Notes under the pieces: model-generated
What the model was told of the DNA's origin: nothing
Seen by the model: the letters and a program-made list of their open reading frames with translations, nothing else
Databases searched by the model: none
DNA from: Candidatus Gastranaerophilales bacterium
GTDB lineage: Bacteria; Bacillota; Clostridia; Lachnospirales; Lachnospiraceae
Reading direction: 5' to 3'
Length of the DNA: 34,176 nt
NCBI GenBank assembly: GCA_023663225.1
Contig: JAMPHU010000030.1
Location: forward strand, 1 to 34,176
Translations under genes and position numbers: made by a program
Shown: piece by piece, positions 16,029 to 25,471 of the stretch
How the letters are laid out: each line of letters starts with the position of its first letter
Numbering within the stretch: position 1 is the first letter of the stretch

Positions 16029-18797
16029 CTATATCTCCTCCAAAAGCTGCTCGAACTGCTCCATACTCATCAGCACCTTCCTGGGTTTGGTTCCTTCCTC
16101 TTCCCCGACGATGCCATATTCACACAGTTGATCCATGATCCGCGCCGCCCGGTTAAATCCCACCTTCAACACACGCTGCAACATCCCGATGGAAGCCTTA
16201 TCCTTGTCGATGATAAAGCGCGCCGCCTGCTCAAAATACTCATCCCTCGAGCCTGCCTCTCCGCCGCCTGCTCCCGACACGCTGCCGGAATTGATCTTCG
16301 CCTCCACATCCTCGGCATATGTATTGCCGATAGCCTGGTTCTTCAAAAAGTCCACCACAGCGGAGACCTCGCCGTCCGAGACAAAGGCTCCCTGCACCCT
16401 GGCAGGTTTGGCATAACCCTGGGGGTAAAAAAGCATATCTCCCTTTCCCAACAGCTTCTCCGCGCCGTTCATATCCAAAATCGTGCGGGAATCCACGCCG
16501 CTGGACACCGCAAACGCCACACGGCTCGGCATATTCGCCTTGATCAGGCCGGTGATGACATCCACGCTGGGCCGCTGGGTCGCAATGATCAAATGGATAC
16601 CGGCCGCCCTCGCCAACTGGGCCAGACGACAGATGGCCTCCTCCACTTCTCCGGCAGCCACCATCATCAGATCGGCGAGTTCATCTACGATAATGACGAT
16701 CTGGGGCATCTTGGCCGGAGCGTTCTCATCGCCTTTGTCCCGCATCGCCTGAACCTTTTCATTGTAGCCGTGAATCTCTCTGACATTCATCTCGGCAAGC
16801 TTCCTGTAGCGGTCCTCCATCTCCGTCACCGCCCAATGCAGCGCCGCGGAAGCCTTCTTGGGATCCGTCACCACCGGAATCAACAGATGGGGAATCCCAT
16901 TGTACACGCTCAACTCCACCACCTTGGGATCCACCATGATCAACTTTACATCGTCCGGGTGCGCCTTGTACAAAATACTCATAATCAGAGTATTGATACA
17001 GACGGACTTGCCGGAACCGGTGGAACCCGCTATCAGCATATGCGGCATCTTGGCGATATCCGTCACCACCACCTTGCCGGCGATATCTTTTCCCACGGCA
17101 AACGCGATATTGGACTTAAAATTCTGGTATTCTCCGCTCTCCAAAAGCTCTCTGAGCGCCACGGGCAGAGTCTCCTTGTTGGGCACCTCTATGCCGATCG
17201 CAGCCTTGCCCGGAATGGGCGCCTCCATACGGATATCCGTGGCCGCCAGATTCAGCTTGATATCTTCCGTCAACCCCACGATCTTGGACACCTTGACGCC
17301 CTGTTCCGGCTGCATCTCATATCGCGTGACCGTAGGCCCCTGGCTGATATCGGTGATCGTGACCCTCACGCCGAACGTCTCCAAGGTCTGCTGCAGACGC
17401 ATTGCGGTCTCCTTCAACTCTCTGCTGGAATCGCCTGCAGTCGATCTGCCTTTTTTCAAGAGTTCCAAAGAAGGCCGTCTGTATTCTCTGGGAATAGATT
17501 GCCTAGGTGCCACCGGTCTGGGACGAATCTCCTCCGACTCCTGCGGTGCAAGCTCCTCCATATCCGCCTTGTGCACGCGGATCCGGTTCCTCTCATCCTC
17601 CTCATAGGATGCACTGTCCTGTCGGGGTGCTTCCCCATAAAATGGTTCCTCCGCATAAAGAGACTCCCTCGCATACGAGGACTCCTCCCCATACGAGGAC
17701 TCCTCCCCATACGGAGACTCCTCCCCATACGGGAGCTCCTCCACGGCTTCCGGCTCCGGAGCATACCCTTCCGCATCCGGATAAGCGGAGGCGTCCAACG
17801 TCACCTGATGCGAACTTCTGATCTGTATTTTCTCAAAATCAAAGATGGGCGCGTTAGCCGTATTATTTGCGACACTCGTGTCACTCTCATATATCCCTGT
17901 ATCTTCGCCGTTCTGAAGTTCTTCCTCCCCCTCCGCATATGTAATCTCGTGAATATTGTCGCGCCGTTTCTCCTCTTTCTTCAGCGCGGTATCTAACATG
18001 ACGCCCGTGACTTTTTTCTCCATGCGCAAGATTTTCTCGTTTTCTTTTTCCTCCGCCCGAAGTCTGCGTTCTTCCTCTCTGCGGGCGCGCTGCTCCTTCT
18101 GTTCTTCCCTGCGCACAGCCGCCTGTTCTCTGCGTCTAGAGGCATCCTCCTTAGAACGCTCCTTCAAACGGCTCCCGCCGGTCTTCATACTGTCAAGCAG
18201 CGACTTTTCCGTGAGTAAGATCAAGCTGATCACAGAACACAAAAGAACCACCAGCACGGTGCCCAAAAGCTCCAAATAATGCTGAAGCAGATAAGCCAGA
18301 CTGCCGGCCAGCACACCGCCGCCTTTCTTGCCTTCGCTGCAAATCAGATAGAGTGCCTTGACATCGTAGGACTCCATCTCTGCCGTGCTTCCCACAAACA
18401 GATCGCACACGACGCCAAGCATCACAAAAAGCGCCACACCCGCCCCAAGCTTGCGCGCCGCATTGGCATTGCCCTGGTTGGCATACCAGAACGCAAACGC
18501 CAAAAACAGTAAAATAGGGGCAATGTATGCCGTAAAACCAAACACCCCGAAAAGGACATTGCTGACCGCATTGCCCACAGGGCCGATAATCCCAAAATTA
18601 CAGCAGAACAAGATCAACATGGCCACAAACAAAACGATCAGTCCGATCTCATGGAACAGCGCTCCGTCCTGATTTTCCACAACCTCCTGCGGCTCCTTAA
18701 CCCGACTCTTTTTGCTGTTCCCGCCCGTTTTCCTGGTAGTACTGCTCCTTTGGGAAGAAGATGTTCTCCTGCCTGATGTAGCTGCCATCTTCATCAT
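16029..18797 (-). CDS. ftsK: DNA translocase FtsK/SpoIIIE
   Basis: The protein has 922 residues. An N-terminal basic stretch precedes about four membrane helices (about 50-195), then a long charged linker with coiled-coil-like Arg/Glu runs and short tandem repeats. The RecA-like motor has Walker A GSTGSGKS near residue 590 and Walker [13 protein letters not shown]. The C-terminal gamma winged helix ([20 protein letters not shown]) reads KOPS/SRS-like polarity sequences. It pumps DNA across the division or sporulation septum. The gene has its own promoter inside the end of tepA. The membrane domain has four helices and the linker is variable, as in Clostridia. Confidence 0.96.
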   Translation of the reverse strand: MMKMAATSGRRTSSSQRSSTTRKTGGNSKKSRVKEPQEVVENQDGALFHEIGLIVLFVAMLILFCCNFGIIGPVGNAVSNVLFGVFGFTAYIAPILLFLAFAFWYANQGNANAARKLGAGVALFVMLGVVCDLFVGSTAEMESYDVKALYLICSEGKKGGGVLAGSLAYLLQHYLELLGTVLVVLLCSVISLILLTEKSLLDSMKTGGSRLKERSKEDASRRREQAAVRREEQKEQRARREEERRLRAEEKENEKILRMEKKVTGVMLDTALKKEEKRRDNIHEITYAEGEEELQNGEDTGIYESDTSVANNTANAPIFDFEKIQIRSSHQVTLDASAYPDAEGYAPEPEAVEELPYGEESPYGEESSYGEESSYARESLYAEEPFYGEAPRQDSASYEEDERNRIRVHKADMEELAPQESEEIRPRPVAPRQSIPREYRRPSLELLKKGRSTAGDSSRELKETAMRLQQTLETFGVRVTITDISQGPTVTRYEMQPEQGVKVSKIVGLTEDIKLNLAATDIRMEAPIPGKAAIGIEVPNKETLPVALRELLESGEYQNFKSNIAFAVGKDIAGKVVVTDIAKMPHMLIAGSTGSGKSVCINTLIMSILYKAHPDDVKLIMVDPKVVELSVYNGIPHLLIPVVTDPKKASAALHWAVTEMEDRYRKLAEMNVREIHGYNEKVQAMRDKGDENAPAKMPQIVIIVDELADLMMVAAGEVEEAICRLAQLARAAGIHLIIATQRPSVDVITGLIKANMPSRVAFAVSSGVDSRTILDMNGAEKLLGKGDMLFYPQGYAKPARVQGAFVSDGEVSAVVDFLKNQAIGNTYAEDVEAKINSGSVSGAGGGEAGSRDEYFEQAARFIIDKDKASIGMLQRVLKVGFNRAARIMDQLCEYGIVGEEEGTKPRKVLMSMEQFEQLLEEI
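17641..17730 (-). repeat. 18-bp tandem repeats in the ftsK linker
   Basis: Five successive 18-bp units, the last three nearly identical (plus strand GAGGACTCCTCCCCATAC at 17677 and 17695, GGAGACTCCTCCCCATAC at 17713). They encode six-residue units of the type SYGEES in the linker between membrane and motor domains. Copy number changes would keep the frame. Confidence 0.8.
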
Positions 18798-18843
18798 ACC
18801 TTTCTATCAAACAATGCACTGTTTTTTCTAAGACATCTATATG

Positions 18844-18872
18844 AGTATAACATTTTTACACTTCCTTTTCAA
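18844..18872 (-). promoter_or_regulatory. Candidate promoter of ftsK
   Basis: On the minus strand TTGAAA (18872-18867) is followed after 17 nt by TATACT (18849-18844). The -35 lies in the last codons of tepA and the -10 lies past its stop, about 45 nt upstream of the ftsK start. Confidence 0.55.
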
Positions 18873-19698
18873 TCATCAAATGCAGCCTGTGGATAGCCTT
18901 GTCTATCCCGCCCACTTCATCTATGATGCCGTTTTGCACAGCCTCCTCCCCCACCAGAATCGTACCCACATCCTTTGTGAGGATGCCGGTCTCCATCATC
19001 AGCTCCTCAAAACGCTCCTGCTCCACCCTGCAATGTCTACAGACAAATCCCGTGATCCTGTCCTGGATGGATTTAAAATAGTCAAATGTCTGCGGCACAC
19101 CGATGACCATCCCGTTCATCCTCACCGGATGAATCACCATCGTGCCCGTGGGTACAATATAAGAATAATCCGTGCTGACCGCGATAGGGACGCCGATGGA
19201 ATGACTGCCGCCCAACACAAGAGACACCGTAGGCTTACTCAGAGAGGCGATCATCTCCGCTATGGCAAGCCCCGCCTCCACATCGCCGCCCATGGTGTTC
19301 AAAAGCACCAACACACCCTGAATGTCCTTACTGTCCTCGATGGCCGCAAGCTGTGGCAAAATATGCTCATACTTGGTGGTCTTGGAATTGTTGGAGAGAT
19401 TGTCATGCCCCTCGATCTCCCCGATAATAGAGAGCAGATGAATGGTGTGATGCTCCTCATTCTCATTCAACGTGACCTGTCCGGTCTGTTTTATCCTATC
19501 GTCCTTGTGTTCTTCCTGCTCTCTCTTTTCCTGCCCGTCCTCGCTGTTTTTGACATCCTTTCCGCCGCTGTCCCGATTGCCCTTCTTGTCCCTGTTTTCT
19601 CTATTCTCTTTCTTTTCTTGGTTCTCTCTATTCTCTTGGTTCTCTCTATTCTCTTGATTCTCTTTATTTTCTTTGCGTTCCTTGTCGTTTTTGGCCAT
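18856..19698 (-). CDS. tepA: ClpP-like serine protease of the TepA/YmfB family
   Basis: The protein has 280 residues. The first 80 are extremely polar (Lys, Glu, Asn, Arg, Gln) and built from short repeats. From about residue 90 a ClpP-fold domain follows, with LLSIIGEIEGH, LNTMGGDVEAGLAIAEMI, the nucleophile-containing GGSHSIGVPIAVSTD and VIHPVRMNGMVIGVPQTFDYF with the catalytic His. This is the order in TepA (translocation-enhancing protein) of Bacillus, a cytoplasmic ClpP homologue encoded beside spoIIIE there too. GGCGGAG lies just before the ATG. No membrane segment is seen, so the substrate remains unknown. Confidence 0.88.
   Translation of the reverse strand: MAKNDKERKENKENQENRENQENRENQEKKENRENRDKKGNRDSGGKDVKNSEDGQEKREQEEHKDDRIKQTGQVTLNENEEHHTIHLLSIIGEIEGHDNLSNNSKTTKYEHILPQLAAIEDSKDIQGVLVLLNTMGGDVEAGLAIAEMIASLSKPTVSLVLGGSHSIGVPIAVSTDYSYIVPTGTMVIHPVRMNGMVIGVPQTFDYFKSIQDRITGFVCRHCRVEQERFEELMMETGILTKDVGTILVGEEAVQNGIIDEVGGIDKAIHRLHLMIEKEV
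19594..19674 (-). repeat. 18-bp tandem repeats in the tepA N-terminus
   Basis: Two identical units (plus strand GTTCTCTCTATTCTCTTG at 19621-19638 and 19639-19656), flanked by diverged copies at 19594 and 19657. They encode QENREN-type hexapeptides. Confidence 0.8.
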
Positions 19699-19813
19699 AT
19701 CTCCGCCCTGCCTTCCGTCTTCGCTTACGCGTCAAACAAACTTGACCCGCTTCCTACTAATATCTCACGAATCGGCATTTTTATACCGGCAAGGTTACCC
19801 GAATGTTACTCTC

Positions 19814-19845
19814 CAGCAATGTCAAATGATTTTTAACGATTGCTG
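19814..19845. repeat. Small hairpin in the tepA upstream region
   Basis: CAGCAAT (19814-19820) pairs with ATTGCTG (19839-19845) across an 18-nt loop. It is adjacent to a much longer inverted repeat. Confidence 0.4.
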
Positions 19846-19853
19846 TGATCCGA

Positions 19854-19956
19854 ATTGTGCGAATGGTATACTCCAAAAGCAGACGCTAGCGATGCCATTA
19901 TTACGAGCGAGATGCAGAGAAAGCATGTCTGCGTTGGAATATACCATTCGTACAAT
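19854..19956. repeat. Long imperfect inverted repeat in the 354-nt gap upstream of tepA
   Basis: The left arm 19854-19884 contains CGAATGGTATACTCCAA then AGCAGAC. The right arm 19927-19956 is its near reverse complement (GTCTGCGTTGGAATATACCA then TTCGTACAAT). About 27 of 31 positions pair around a 42-nt centre. The gap 19699-20052 otherwise holds a 16-bp tandem duplication and no convincing gene. The element could be a MITE-like relic, a structured RNA or a strong folding barrier between transcripts; no T-run typical of an intrinsic terminator follows either arm. Confidence 0.7.
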
Positions 19957-19982
19957 GACACTTGCTACGACCTTGGCTAAAA

Positions 19983-20014
19983 AAGCATTTATTTTATGAA
20001 GCATTTATTTTATG
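19983..20014. repeat. 16-bp perfect tandem duplication
   Basis: AAGCATTTATTTTATG is present twice head to tail (19983-19998 and 19999-20014), downstream of the membrane-protein gene. Confidence 0.9.
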
Positions 20015-20052
20015 GCTGATCTATTACGCAAGATCTGCTACAAAAATTAGAA

Positions 20053-21759
20053 TCACCATGCGTCAAAATCGTCGTCATCCGCCACGGCAATATCATAATC
20101 GTCCAGATCAGGCTCTTCCTTCAAACCATAATCCATGGCCTTATGCTCATGCTGCTTAGGAAGCGGAAGCGGATTATCCAACAGTTTCACTTGCTTGGTC
20201 TCTCCCCTGACGGTGACCGTCACAACTTTTCCCGGCTCCCCTTTTCCGGCCTCTTTCCCGCCTTGTAAATCCTCTTTTTTCTCTTTTTCAGTCTCTTCTT
20301 TCTCTTCTTTCATCTCTTCTCCGCCTTTTCCGATGTCTCCCTTGTCCGTCCCGGCCTCTCCCACAGCCTTCCCTTCCTGCGAGGGTTCTTCCTGCTTCCT
20401 CTGCGCAAATTCCACATATCCGTCCGTGATTTCCTCCGAATCCAGCTTCACAAACGTCCACGGCACACCTTCTTTACCGCCTTCCGAACCGCTCCCCTGT
20501 GCATCCTGCGCTCGCTTTTTGGACACATGCACAAAGCGTTCCGCCGGTCCAAAATACTGTGCAATCCCGACTCCCGCCAAAATATACACCGTCAGACGCA
20601 GCCACAGACTGCCGTCCACCTCTCCGGAAAACACACTAAACGCCGCCGATGCCACGATCGCAAGCGCCGCCGGCACCCACACGCTCAATTTCTCCCATCT
20701 CTTGTAACACCAAAAACTGAATATCCCCGTGCACATCAAAATAAGCGCCACATTGTCCCAACCATCGCCGAAATCAGAGAACTCGGCAAAAGGAATGTGA
20801 AACGCTCCCAGCTTGTAGTTCCTGCCCCAGGCGGATAAAATTTCCACCACACCCTTTTGACTGCCTCTCGCGTCCAAAAAAGCCAGAAGCAAAAAGCAGA
20901 CTACCGCCGCCGCAAGAGACTGTATAAACGGAAGCAGCTTCTCCGTCCACTTTTCTCCTGTCCTGCCTTCCTTCATCAGAGTGCCCGCCGCCAGGATCAA
21001 CAATAGCGTGACTCCCGTCACATCCAGATAAGTCACGATCGCCGCGGCCAATCCCGCCGCCAGATTTAAGAACAAGCTTTTCCCCGTGCTCCTGACTCTG
21101 CCCGCCACAATCCAGAAAGCCACTCCATAACACAATAGATAAAGCGTCTGCGGGGACGGCGTCACCGCCTCTTTAGCGATATCGGACGACTGGCAGACAA
21201 AAAAGAGCATGACTGCCGACGGCAGCATACCGGAAAGCCTCCTCACACCCGCATACAAAGTCAAGATCCCCATATGGTACAACACCATCTGCAGCACGAT
21301 CGCCGCCAACGGTTTATTGCCAAACAAAAAAAGGACCAGGTGGAGTATCTGCACATACAGATACACGATGCCGTGTGCAATCTGCGGAATCTCTCTTCCT
21401 TCCTCCACGAGCGCCGCCTGAAAATAAAGATTTCCCGACATCTCTCCCGCTGCGGACTGCATGGGCCATTTGTTCAGAACAATCGCCATGATAGCGACCG
21501 CCACCAAAAAAAGCGCCTCAAGCTGCAGACAGACGTTCCTTCCAGGCCGCCTGCCTCCCAGTGCAGCGTTGATTTTAGGAGCGGATATGGCCAACACGCC
21601 GCCCACCAAAAGCGCTATGCTGCTGACGATCCCGCCGCTCAAGGCAGACCGCTCCACCCTCGCACACAATCCGTGCGCTCCGATATAAAGTCCTCCCAGC
21701 GCCAAAAGCACATAGAAAAACCACATCACATAACTGAAACCATTTTTCTTCCAGACCAT
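20053..21759 (-). CDS. Polytopic membrane protein, probable glycosyltransferase partner
   Basis: The protein has 568 residues. About eleven or twelve hydrophobic segments fill residues 10-400. A charged cytoplasmic tail with Glu/Lys runs follows, ending in an Asp-rich stretch (DLDDYDIAVADDDDFDAW). The membrane part resembles polyprenyl-phosphate-sugar-dependent (GT-C-like) transferases in spacing, but I see no certain catalytic motif. The gene starts 12 nt after a GT2 glycosyltransferase that has GtrB-like membrane helices. Such pairs make a lipid-linked sugar and transfer it to a surface polymer. The role is inferred from this neighbour. Confidence 0.7.
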   Translation of the reverse strand: MVWKKNGFSYVMWFFYVLLALGGLYIGAHGLCARVERSALSGGIVSSIALLVGGVLAISAPKINAALGGRRPGRNVCLQLEALFLVAVAIMAIVLNKWPMQSAAGEMSGNLYFQAALVEEGREIPQIAHGIVYLYVQILHLVLFLFGNKPLAAIVLQMVLYHMGILTLYAGVRRLSGMLPSAVMLFFVCQSSDIAKEAVTPSPQTLYLLCYGVAFWIVAGRVRSTGKSLFLNLAAGLAAAIVTYLDVTGVTLLLILAAGTLMKEGRTGEKWTEKLLPFIQSLAAAVVCFLLLAFLDARGSQKGVVEILSAWGRNYKLGAFHIPFAEFSDFGDGWDNVALILMCTGIFSFWCYKRWEKLSVWVPAALAIVASAAFSVFSGEVDGSLWLRLTVYILAGVGIAQYFGPAERFVHVSKKRAQDAQGSGSEGGKEGVPWTFVKLDSEEITDGYVEFAQRKQEEPSQEGKAVGEAGTDKGDIGKGGEEMKEEKEETEKEKKEDLQGGKEAGKGEPGKVVTVTVRGETKQVKLLDNPLPLPKQHEHKAMDYGLKEEPDLDDYDIAVADDDDFDAW

Positions 21760-21771
21760 CTCATGCGTATC

Positions 21772-22728
21772 CTATTGTTCTTCGTCCGTAAGTACCTTTT
21801 CTATATTGTATCGAGGCCTCTGTTTGACCTCCATATAAATCTTGCCGATATACTGTCCGACCAAGCCCACTGCCAAAAGCTGCACGCCTCCCAAAAACCA
21901 GATGGACAAGATCAACGAAGTCCATCCCGGCACCACATGCCCTGTAAAATAAGAGACAAACGCATAGACCGCCGCCGCCACAGATACCAGCACGATTCCA
22001 AACCCCAGCCCCAAGATCATGCTGATGGGCTTGACACTGAAAGATGAGATCCCATTGAACGCAAGCGCCAGCATTTTTTTCAACGGGTACTTGGACTCTC
22101 CCGCCACTCTCTCCTTGCGATCATAGTACACCATATCAGTCTGATAGCCGATCAGCGGCATCATCCCCCGCAGAAACAGATTGGTCTCCTTGTAGAGGGA
22201 AAACTGCTCCACCGCGCGCTTGGACATCAAACGGAAATCCGCATGATTATAGATGGTCTTAACCCCCATCAGATCCATGACCTTGTAAAAACCCTGCGCC
22301 GTCGTCCGCTTAAAAAAGGTGTCCGTCTTGCGCTCTCTGCGCACACCGTAGACAATATCACAGCCCGCGTGGTATTTGTCGATCATCTCCTCGATCACCT
22401 CTATGTCATCCTGCAAATCTGCGTCGATGGACACCATCACATCACTCAGATCCTTTGCTGTGATCAACCCCGCCGTCAGAGCGAACTGATGCCCCACATT
22501 GCCCGCGAGCTTCACGCCCCACACCCTTTCAGGACAAGCTCTGTGCTCCTCCTCGATCAGTTCCCAAGTGCGGTCCTTACTGCCATCATTCACAAACAAG
22601 ATAAAACTGTCCTCCGCGATCTTTTCCTTGCGGATCAGATCGTCCAGAACCTCCCGCAGAGCCTTGGATGCAATTTTTAATACCTCTTCCTCGTTATAAC
22701 AAGGAACCACGATCGCCAATTTATCCAT
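21772..22728 (-). CDS. GT2 family glycosyltransferase, GtrB/DPM1-like
   Basis: The protein has 318 residues. It starts LAIVVPCYNEEEVL, has SIDADLQDD (the DXD metal-sugar site) near residue 100, and ends with two membrane helices (about 230-290), as in polyprenyl-phosphate glucose/mannose synthases. It should transfer a sugar from a nucleotide donor to undecaprenyl phosphate on the cytoplasmic face. The order yebC, this gene, membrane protein has gaps of only 17 and 12 nt, consistent with one operon. Confidence 0.92.
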   Translation of the reverse strand: MDKLAIVVPCYNEEEVLKIASKALREVLDDLIRKEKIAEDSFILFVNDGSKDRTWELIEEEHRACPERVWGVKLAGNVGHQFALTAGLITAKDLSDVMVSIDADLQDDIEVIEEMIDKYHAGCDIVYGVRRERKTDTFFKRTTAQGFYKVMDLMGVKTIYNHADFRLMSKRAVEQFSLYKETNLFLRGMMPLIGYQTDMVYYDRKERVAGESKYPLKKMLALAFNGISSFSVKPISMILGLGFGIVLVSVAAAVYAFVSYFTGHVVPGWTSLILSIWFLGGVQLLAVGLVGQYIGKIYMEVKQRPRYNIEKVLTDEEQ

Positions 22729-22745
22729 ACTAATCCTCTTATTAT

Positions 22746-23474
22746 TTATTCATCCCAGTTGTGGTAAACCGCCTGTACATCGTCATCTTCTTCCAGAAGA
22801 TCCAGCGTCTTTTGCAGATTCTTCACGGCCGTCTCATCCGTCAGCGCCACATAATTCTGCGGCAGCATCGTAACTTCTGCGCTCACCATGGGGACGCCCC
22901 CGTCTTCCAACGCCTTGCGGACTGTCTCCAAACCGTCCGGATCCGTCAGGATCTCATAGCAGTCCTCCTCGTCGGAAAAATCTTCCGCTCCGGCGTCCAA
23001 GGCCAGCATCATCAGATCATCCGCCTCCATGTCGCACTCTTCCTTGTCCACCATAATCTGCCCTTTGCGGTCAAACATAAAAGACACACATCCGGGCGTT
23101 CCCACATTGCCCTGCCCCTTTGTGAAGGCGCTCCTCACATTGGCGGCGGTGCGGTTCTTGTTGTCCGTCAGCGCATCCACAATGATGGCGATGCCGCCCG
23201 GCCCGTAACCCTCGTATGTAATGTACTCGTAGTTTACGTTACCGGCGTCTCCGGCCGCCTTCTTGATCCCTCTCTCAATGGTATCGTTGGGCATATTGTT
23301 GGCCTTGGCCTTGGCGATCACAGCGGCGAGCTTAAAGTTGTTGTTGGGATCCGGCCCGCCATCCTTCACGGCGACTGCGATCTCACGCCCGATAATAGTA
23401 AAGATCTTGCCCTTCGCGGCGTCGTTCTTTTCCTTTTTATGCTTAATGTTTGCAAATTTAGAATGTCCTGACAT
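22746..23474 (-). CDS. yebC: YebC/PmpR-type DNA-binding or translation-associated protein
   Basis: The protein has 242 residues, usual for the family. It opens [20 protein letters not shown], followed by [20 protein letters not shown] and [19 protein letters not shown], all family signatures, and has an acidic C-terminal domain. Members were described as transcriptional regulators, and some promote translation of proline-rich sequences. AAGGAG lies 9 nt before ATG. It begins the glycosyltransferase transcript. Confidence 0.97.
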   Translation of the reverse strand: MSGHSKFANIKHKKEKNDAAKGKIFTIIGREIAVAVKDGGPDPNNNFKLAAVIAKAKANNMPNDTIERGIKKAAGDAGNVNYEYITYEGYGPGGIAIIVDALTDNKNRTAANVRSAFTKGQGNVGTPGCVSFMFDRKGQIMVDKEECDMEADDLMMLALDAGAEDFSDEEDCYEILTDPDGLETVRKALEDGGVPMVSAEVTMLPQNYVALTDETAVKNLQKTLDLLEEDDDVQAVYHNWDE

Positions 23475-23521
23475 ATTTTTTACTCCTTCTTACGTTATTG
23501 TTTACACTGTTTTCTATCATA

Positions 23522-24904
23522 TCATTGTTCGCCGTTTTGTTCAAGTGCCGATTCCTCCGGCCCGGGCAGTCTGGTCAGAAGAACCCTTGTGACCATCTTG
23601 TTTTCCACGGACAAAATCTTAAAATTATACCCGTCGTGATCCACATCGAAATCCTCGTCCGGCTCCGGTATCCGATCCAGCTTAGAGATCAGATAGCCGT
23701 TCAAGGTCTCAAAATCCTCATTGTCAAAACGGATATGGAATCGCTCCTCCAACTCCTCCAGGGGGGTCTTCCCTTCCAGAATATACTCGTCCTCGCCCTT
23801 CTCCTCGATATAAGTTCGGTCCTCGTCATACTCATCCTGGATGTTGCCCACGATCTCCTCCAAAATGTCCTCCATGGCCAGCAGGCCGTCCGTCTGGCCG
23901 TACTCGTCCACCACAATGACCATCTGCAGCTTGTCCCGCTGCATCTCCCGAAACAACTCGTCTATATTTTTGGTCTGCGGCACAAAACGCGGCTCCCTGA
24001 GCAGCTCTGTCAGATTCTTCACAGGCTGTTCCAGCTTCTCCTCCCACTGATGATAACGCATGGCGTCTTTTAAATGCAGGATCCCGACAATATGATCGAT
24101 ATTCTCCTCATAGACGGGATAACGGCTGTTTTTCCCCTCCAGCATAAAAAAGATGGCGTCCCTGAGCCTGCCCGCCCCGTCAATAGCCGCGATATTGTTG
24201 CGGTGCGTCATAATATCCTGCGCTTCCTTGTCCCCAAATTCAAAGATATTTGAGATCATCTCCGCCTCACTCGCCTCAATGATCCCCTGCTCGTGACCCT
24301 CGTTGACCATCTCGATGATCTCTTCCTCCGTCACGTCGTTCTCGCCCTCTTTTTCACGAACCCCGAACAAAAACAAGATTCCGCCCGTAGTGGCCGTCAC
24401 CAGTCCGGTGAGCGGACGCAGGAATCTGGTCACCACATACACGGGAGTGATACACGCATACGCCCATCTCTCCGGCATTCTCGCTGCGATCCGCTTGGGA
24501 AGGAGCACGCCAAAAGTCAGGAGTATGTACAACAACGCCGCCATAGAGACCACTGTGACCGCCACCGCGAGAGGCACCGCAGGCGCCCTGTCAACATGCA
24601 GATCATGCTCCCGCATCACGTCGATCGCTCTCTGCAGTCCGCCCGACCACAGCCTCAGATAGAAAGCGCCCACAATCATATGAATCAGGGTGACGATAAG
24701 CTGCACCGTATTCACATAAATAGAAGGGTCGTCTATAATACTCTTTAGACGAATCGCCTTTTTATCCTTATCCTCTTCCGCCCTGCGCTCAACCTCCTTC
24801 TCGTTCAGACTTTTAATCGCTGCGCCAAAACCGTAAAAAAAGAAATCGATCAGCACCAACAACAAAAACAACAGTATACTGGCAGTAGGTTCGCCATCGC
24901 CCAT
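23522..24904 (-). CDS. DUF21-CBS-CorC_HlyC membrane protein (CNNM/hemolysin C type)
   Basis: With ATG 24904 the protein has 460 residues. Four hydrophobic segments (DUF21/CNNM domain) fill residues 1-190, followed by the acidic ENDVTEEEIIEMV linker and two CBS domains (about 215-330). A C-terminal CorC_HlyC domain (TLNGYLISKLDRIPEPDEDF) ends it. Related proteins export Mg2+ or are linked to divalent-cation homeostasis. The start is chosen because AGAGGG lies 7 nt upstream and a promoter precedes it; 14 additional in-frame residues upstream would overlap that promoter's -10. Confidence 0.92.
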   Translation of the reverse strand: MGDGEPTASILLFLLLVLIDFFFYGFGAAIKSLNEKEVERRAEEDKDKKAIRLKSIIDDPSIYVNTVQLIVTLIHMIVGAFYLRLWSGGLQRAIDVMREHDLHVDRAPAVPLAVAVTVVSMAALLYILLTFGVLLPKRIAARMPERWAYACITPVYVVTRFLRPLTGLVTATTGGILFLFGVREKEGENDVTEEEIIEMVNEGHEQGIIEASEAEMISNIFEFGDKEAQDIMTHRNNIAAIDGAGRLRDAIFFMLEGKNSRYPVYEENIDHIVGILHLKDAMRYHQWEEKLEQPVKNLTELLREPRFVPQTKNIDELFREMQRDKLQMVIVVDEYGQTDGLLAMEDILEEIVGNIQDEYDEDRTYIEEKGEDEYILEGKTPLEELEERFHIRFDNEDFETLNGYLISKLDRIPEPDEDFDVDHDGYNFKILSVENKMVTRVLLTRLPGPEESALEQNGEQ

Positions 24905-24936
24905 GTATCGTCCCTCTCTTTTGCAGATTTTCCATA

Positions 24937-24965
24937 AATATACCATTTCTGTATCTATTCGTCAA
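24937..24965 (-). promoter_or_regulatory. Promoter of the DUF21-CBS gene
   Basis: On the minus strand TTGACG (24965-24960) is followed after 17 nt by TATATT (24942-24937), about 35 nt upstream of the chosen start. Ten of twelve consensus positions match. Confidence 0.7.
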
Positions 24966-25003
24966 GAATGTGGAAAAAGTCTCCCGCTCCTCTCCGGCTG
25001 CGC

Positions 25004-25345
25004 TTATGTATCCAACTCCAGACTGATCATCAGCGCGCGGTTTATTTTCCGCATGATCTCCCCCTCCAGATGACACACTTTATCCTTGAGCCGTTTCTTG
25101 TCGATCGTCCGAAGTTGCTCCAACAGCACCACCGAATCCTTATCCATATCGTACAAAGAAGCGCTCAATTCAATGTGGGTGGGGAGCTTCGCCTTATTCA
25201 TCTTTGAGGTAATGGCCGCGCAGATCACCGTAGGACTGTGCCGGTTTCCCACATCGTTCTGCACGATAAGAACCGGTCGGATGCCGCCCTGCTCGGATCC
25301 CACCACTGGGCGCAGATCTGCATAATAAACATCTCCTCGTCTCAT
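25004..25345 (-). CDS. mazF: MazF/NdoA-type mRNA interferase (toxin)
   Basis: The protein has 113 residues, starting [20 protein letters not shown] then [11 protein letters not shown] and [11 protein letters not shown], very close to the Bacillus EndoA (NdoA) pattern. It cleaves single-stranded RNA at short sequences and is normally neutralised by EndoAI/MazE encoded just upstream. Here the 126 nt between alr and mazF contain no antitoxin-like reading frame. GGAGG lies 5 nt before ATG. The position after alr is the same as in Bacillus, which argues for vertical inheritance. Confidence 0.93.
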   Translation of the reverse strand: MRRGDVYYADLRPVVGSEQGGIRPVLIVQNDVGNRHSPTVICAAITSKMNKAKLPTHIELSASLYDMDKDSVVLLEQLRTIDKKRLKDKVCHLEGEIMRKINRALMISLELDT

Positions 25346-25471
25346 TTTTCCTCCATTCCGCCGCGCGGACGTAAAATCTCATCCGTCGGCCCATCAGCTC
25401 TTGCTAGAGAAAGTATTGCCGATTTATCCGGAGGTATTCAATTTCACTACAATTTATCAAAAGTCCGCTGC

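Noticed and set aside
16128-17996. Long rightward frame of 622 codons opposite ftsK
   Set aside because: It has no recognisable domains, is low in complexity, and lies exactly antisense to a canonical FtsK/SpoIIIE gene.
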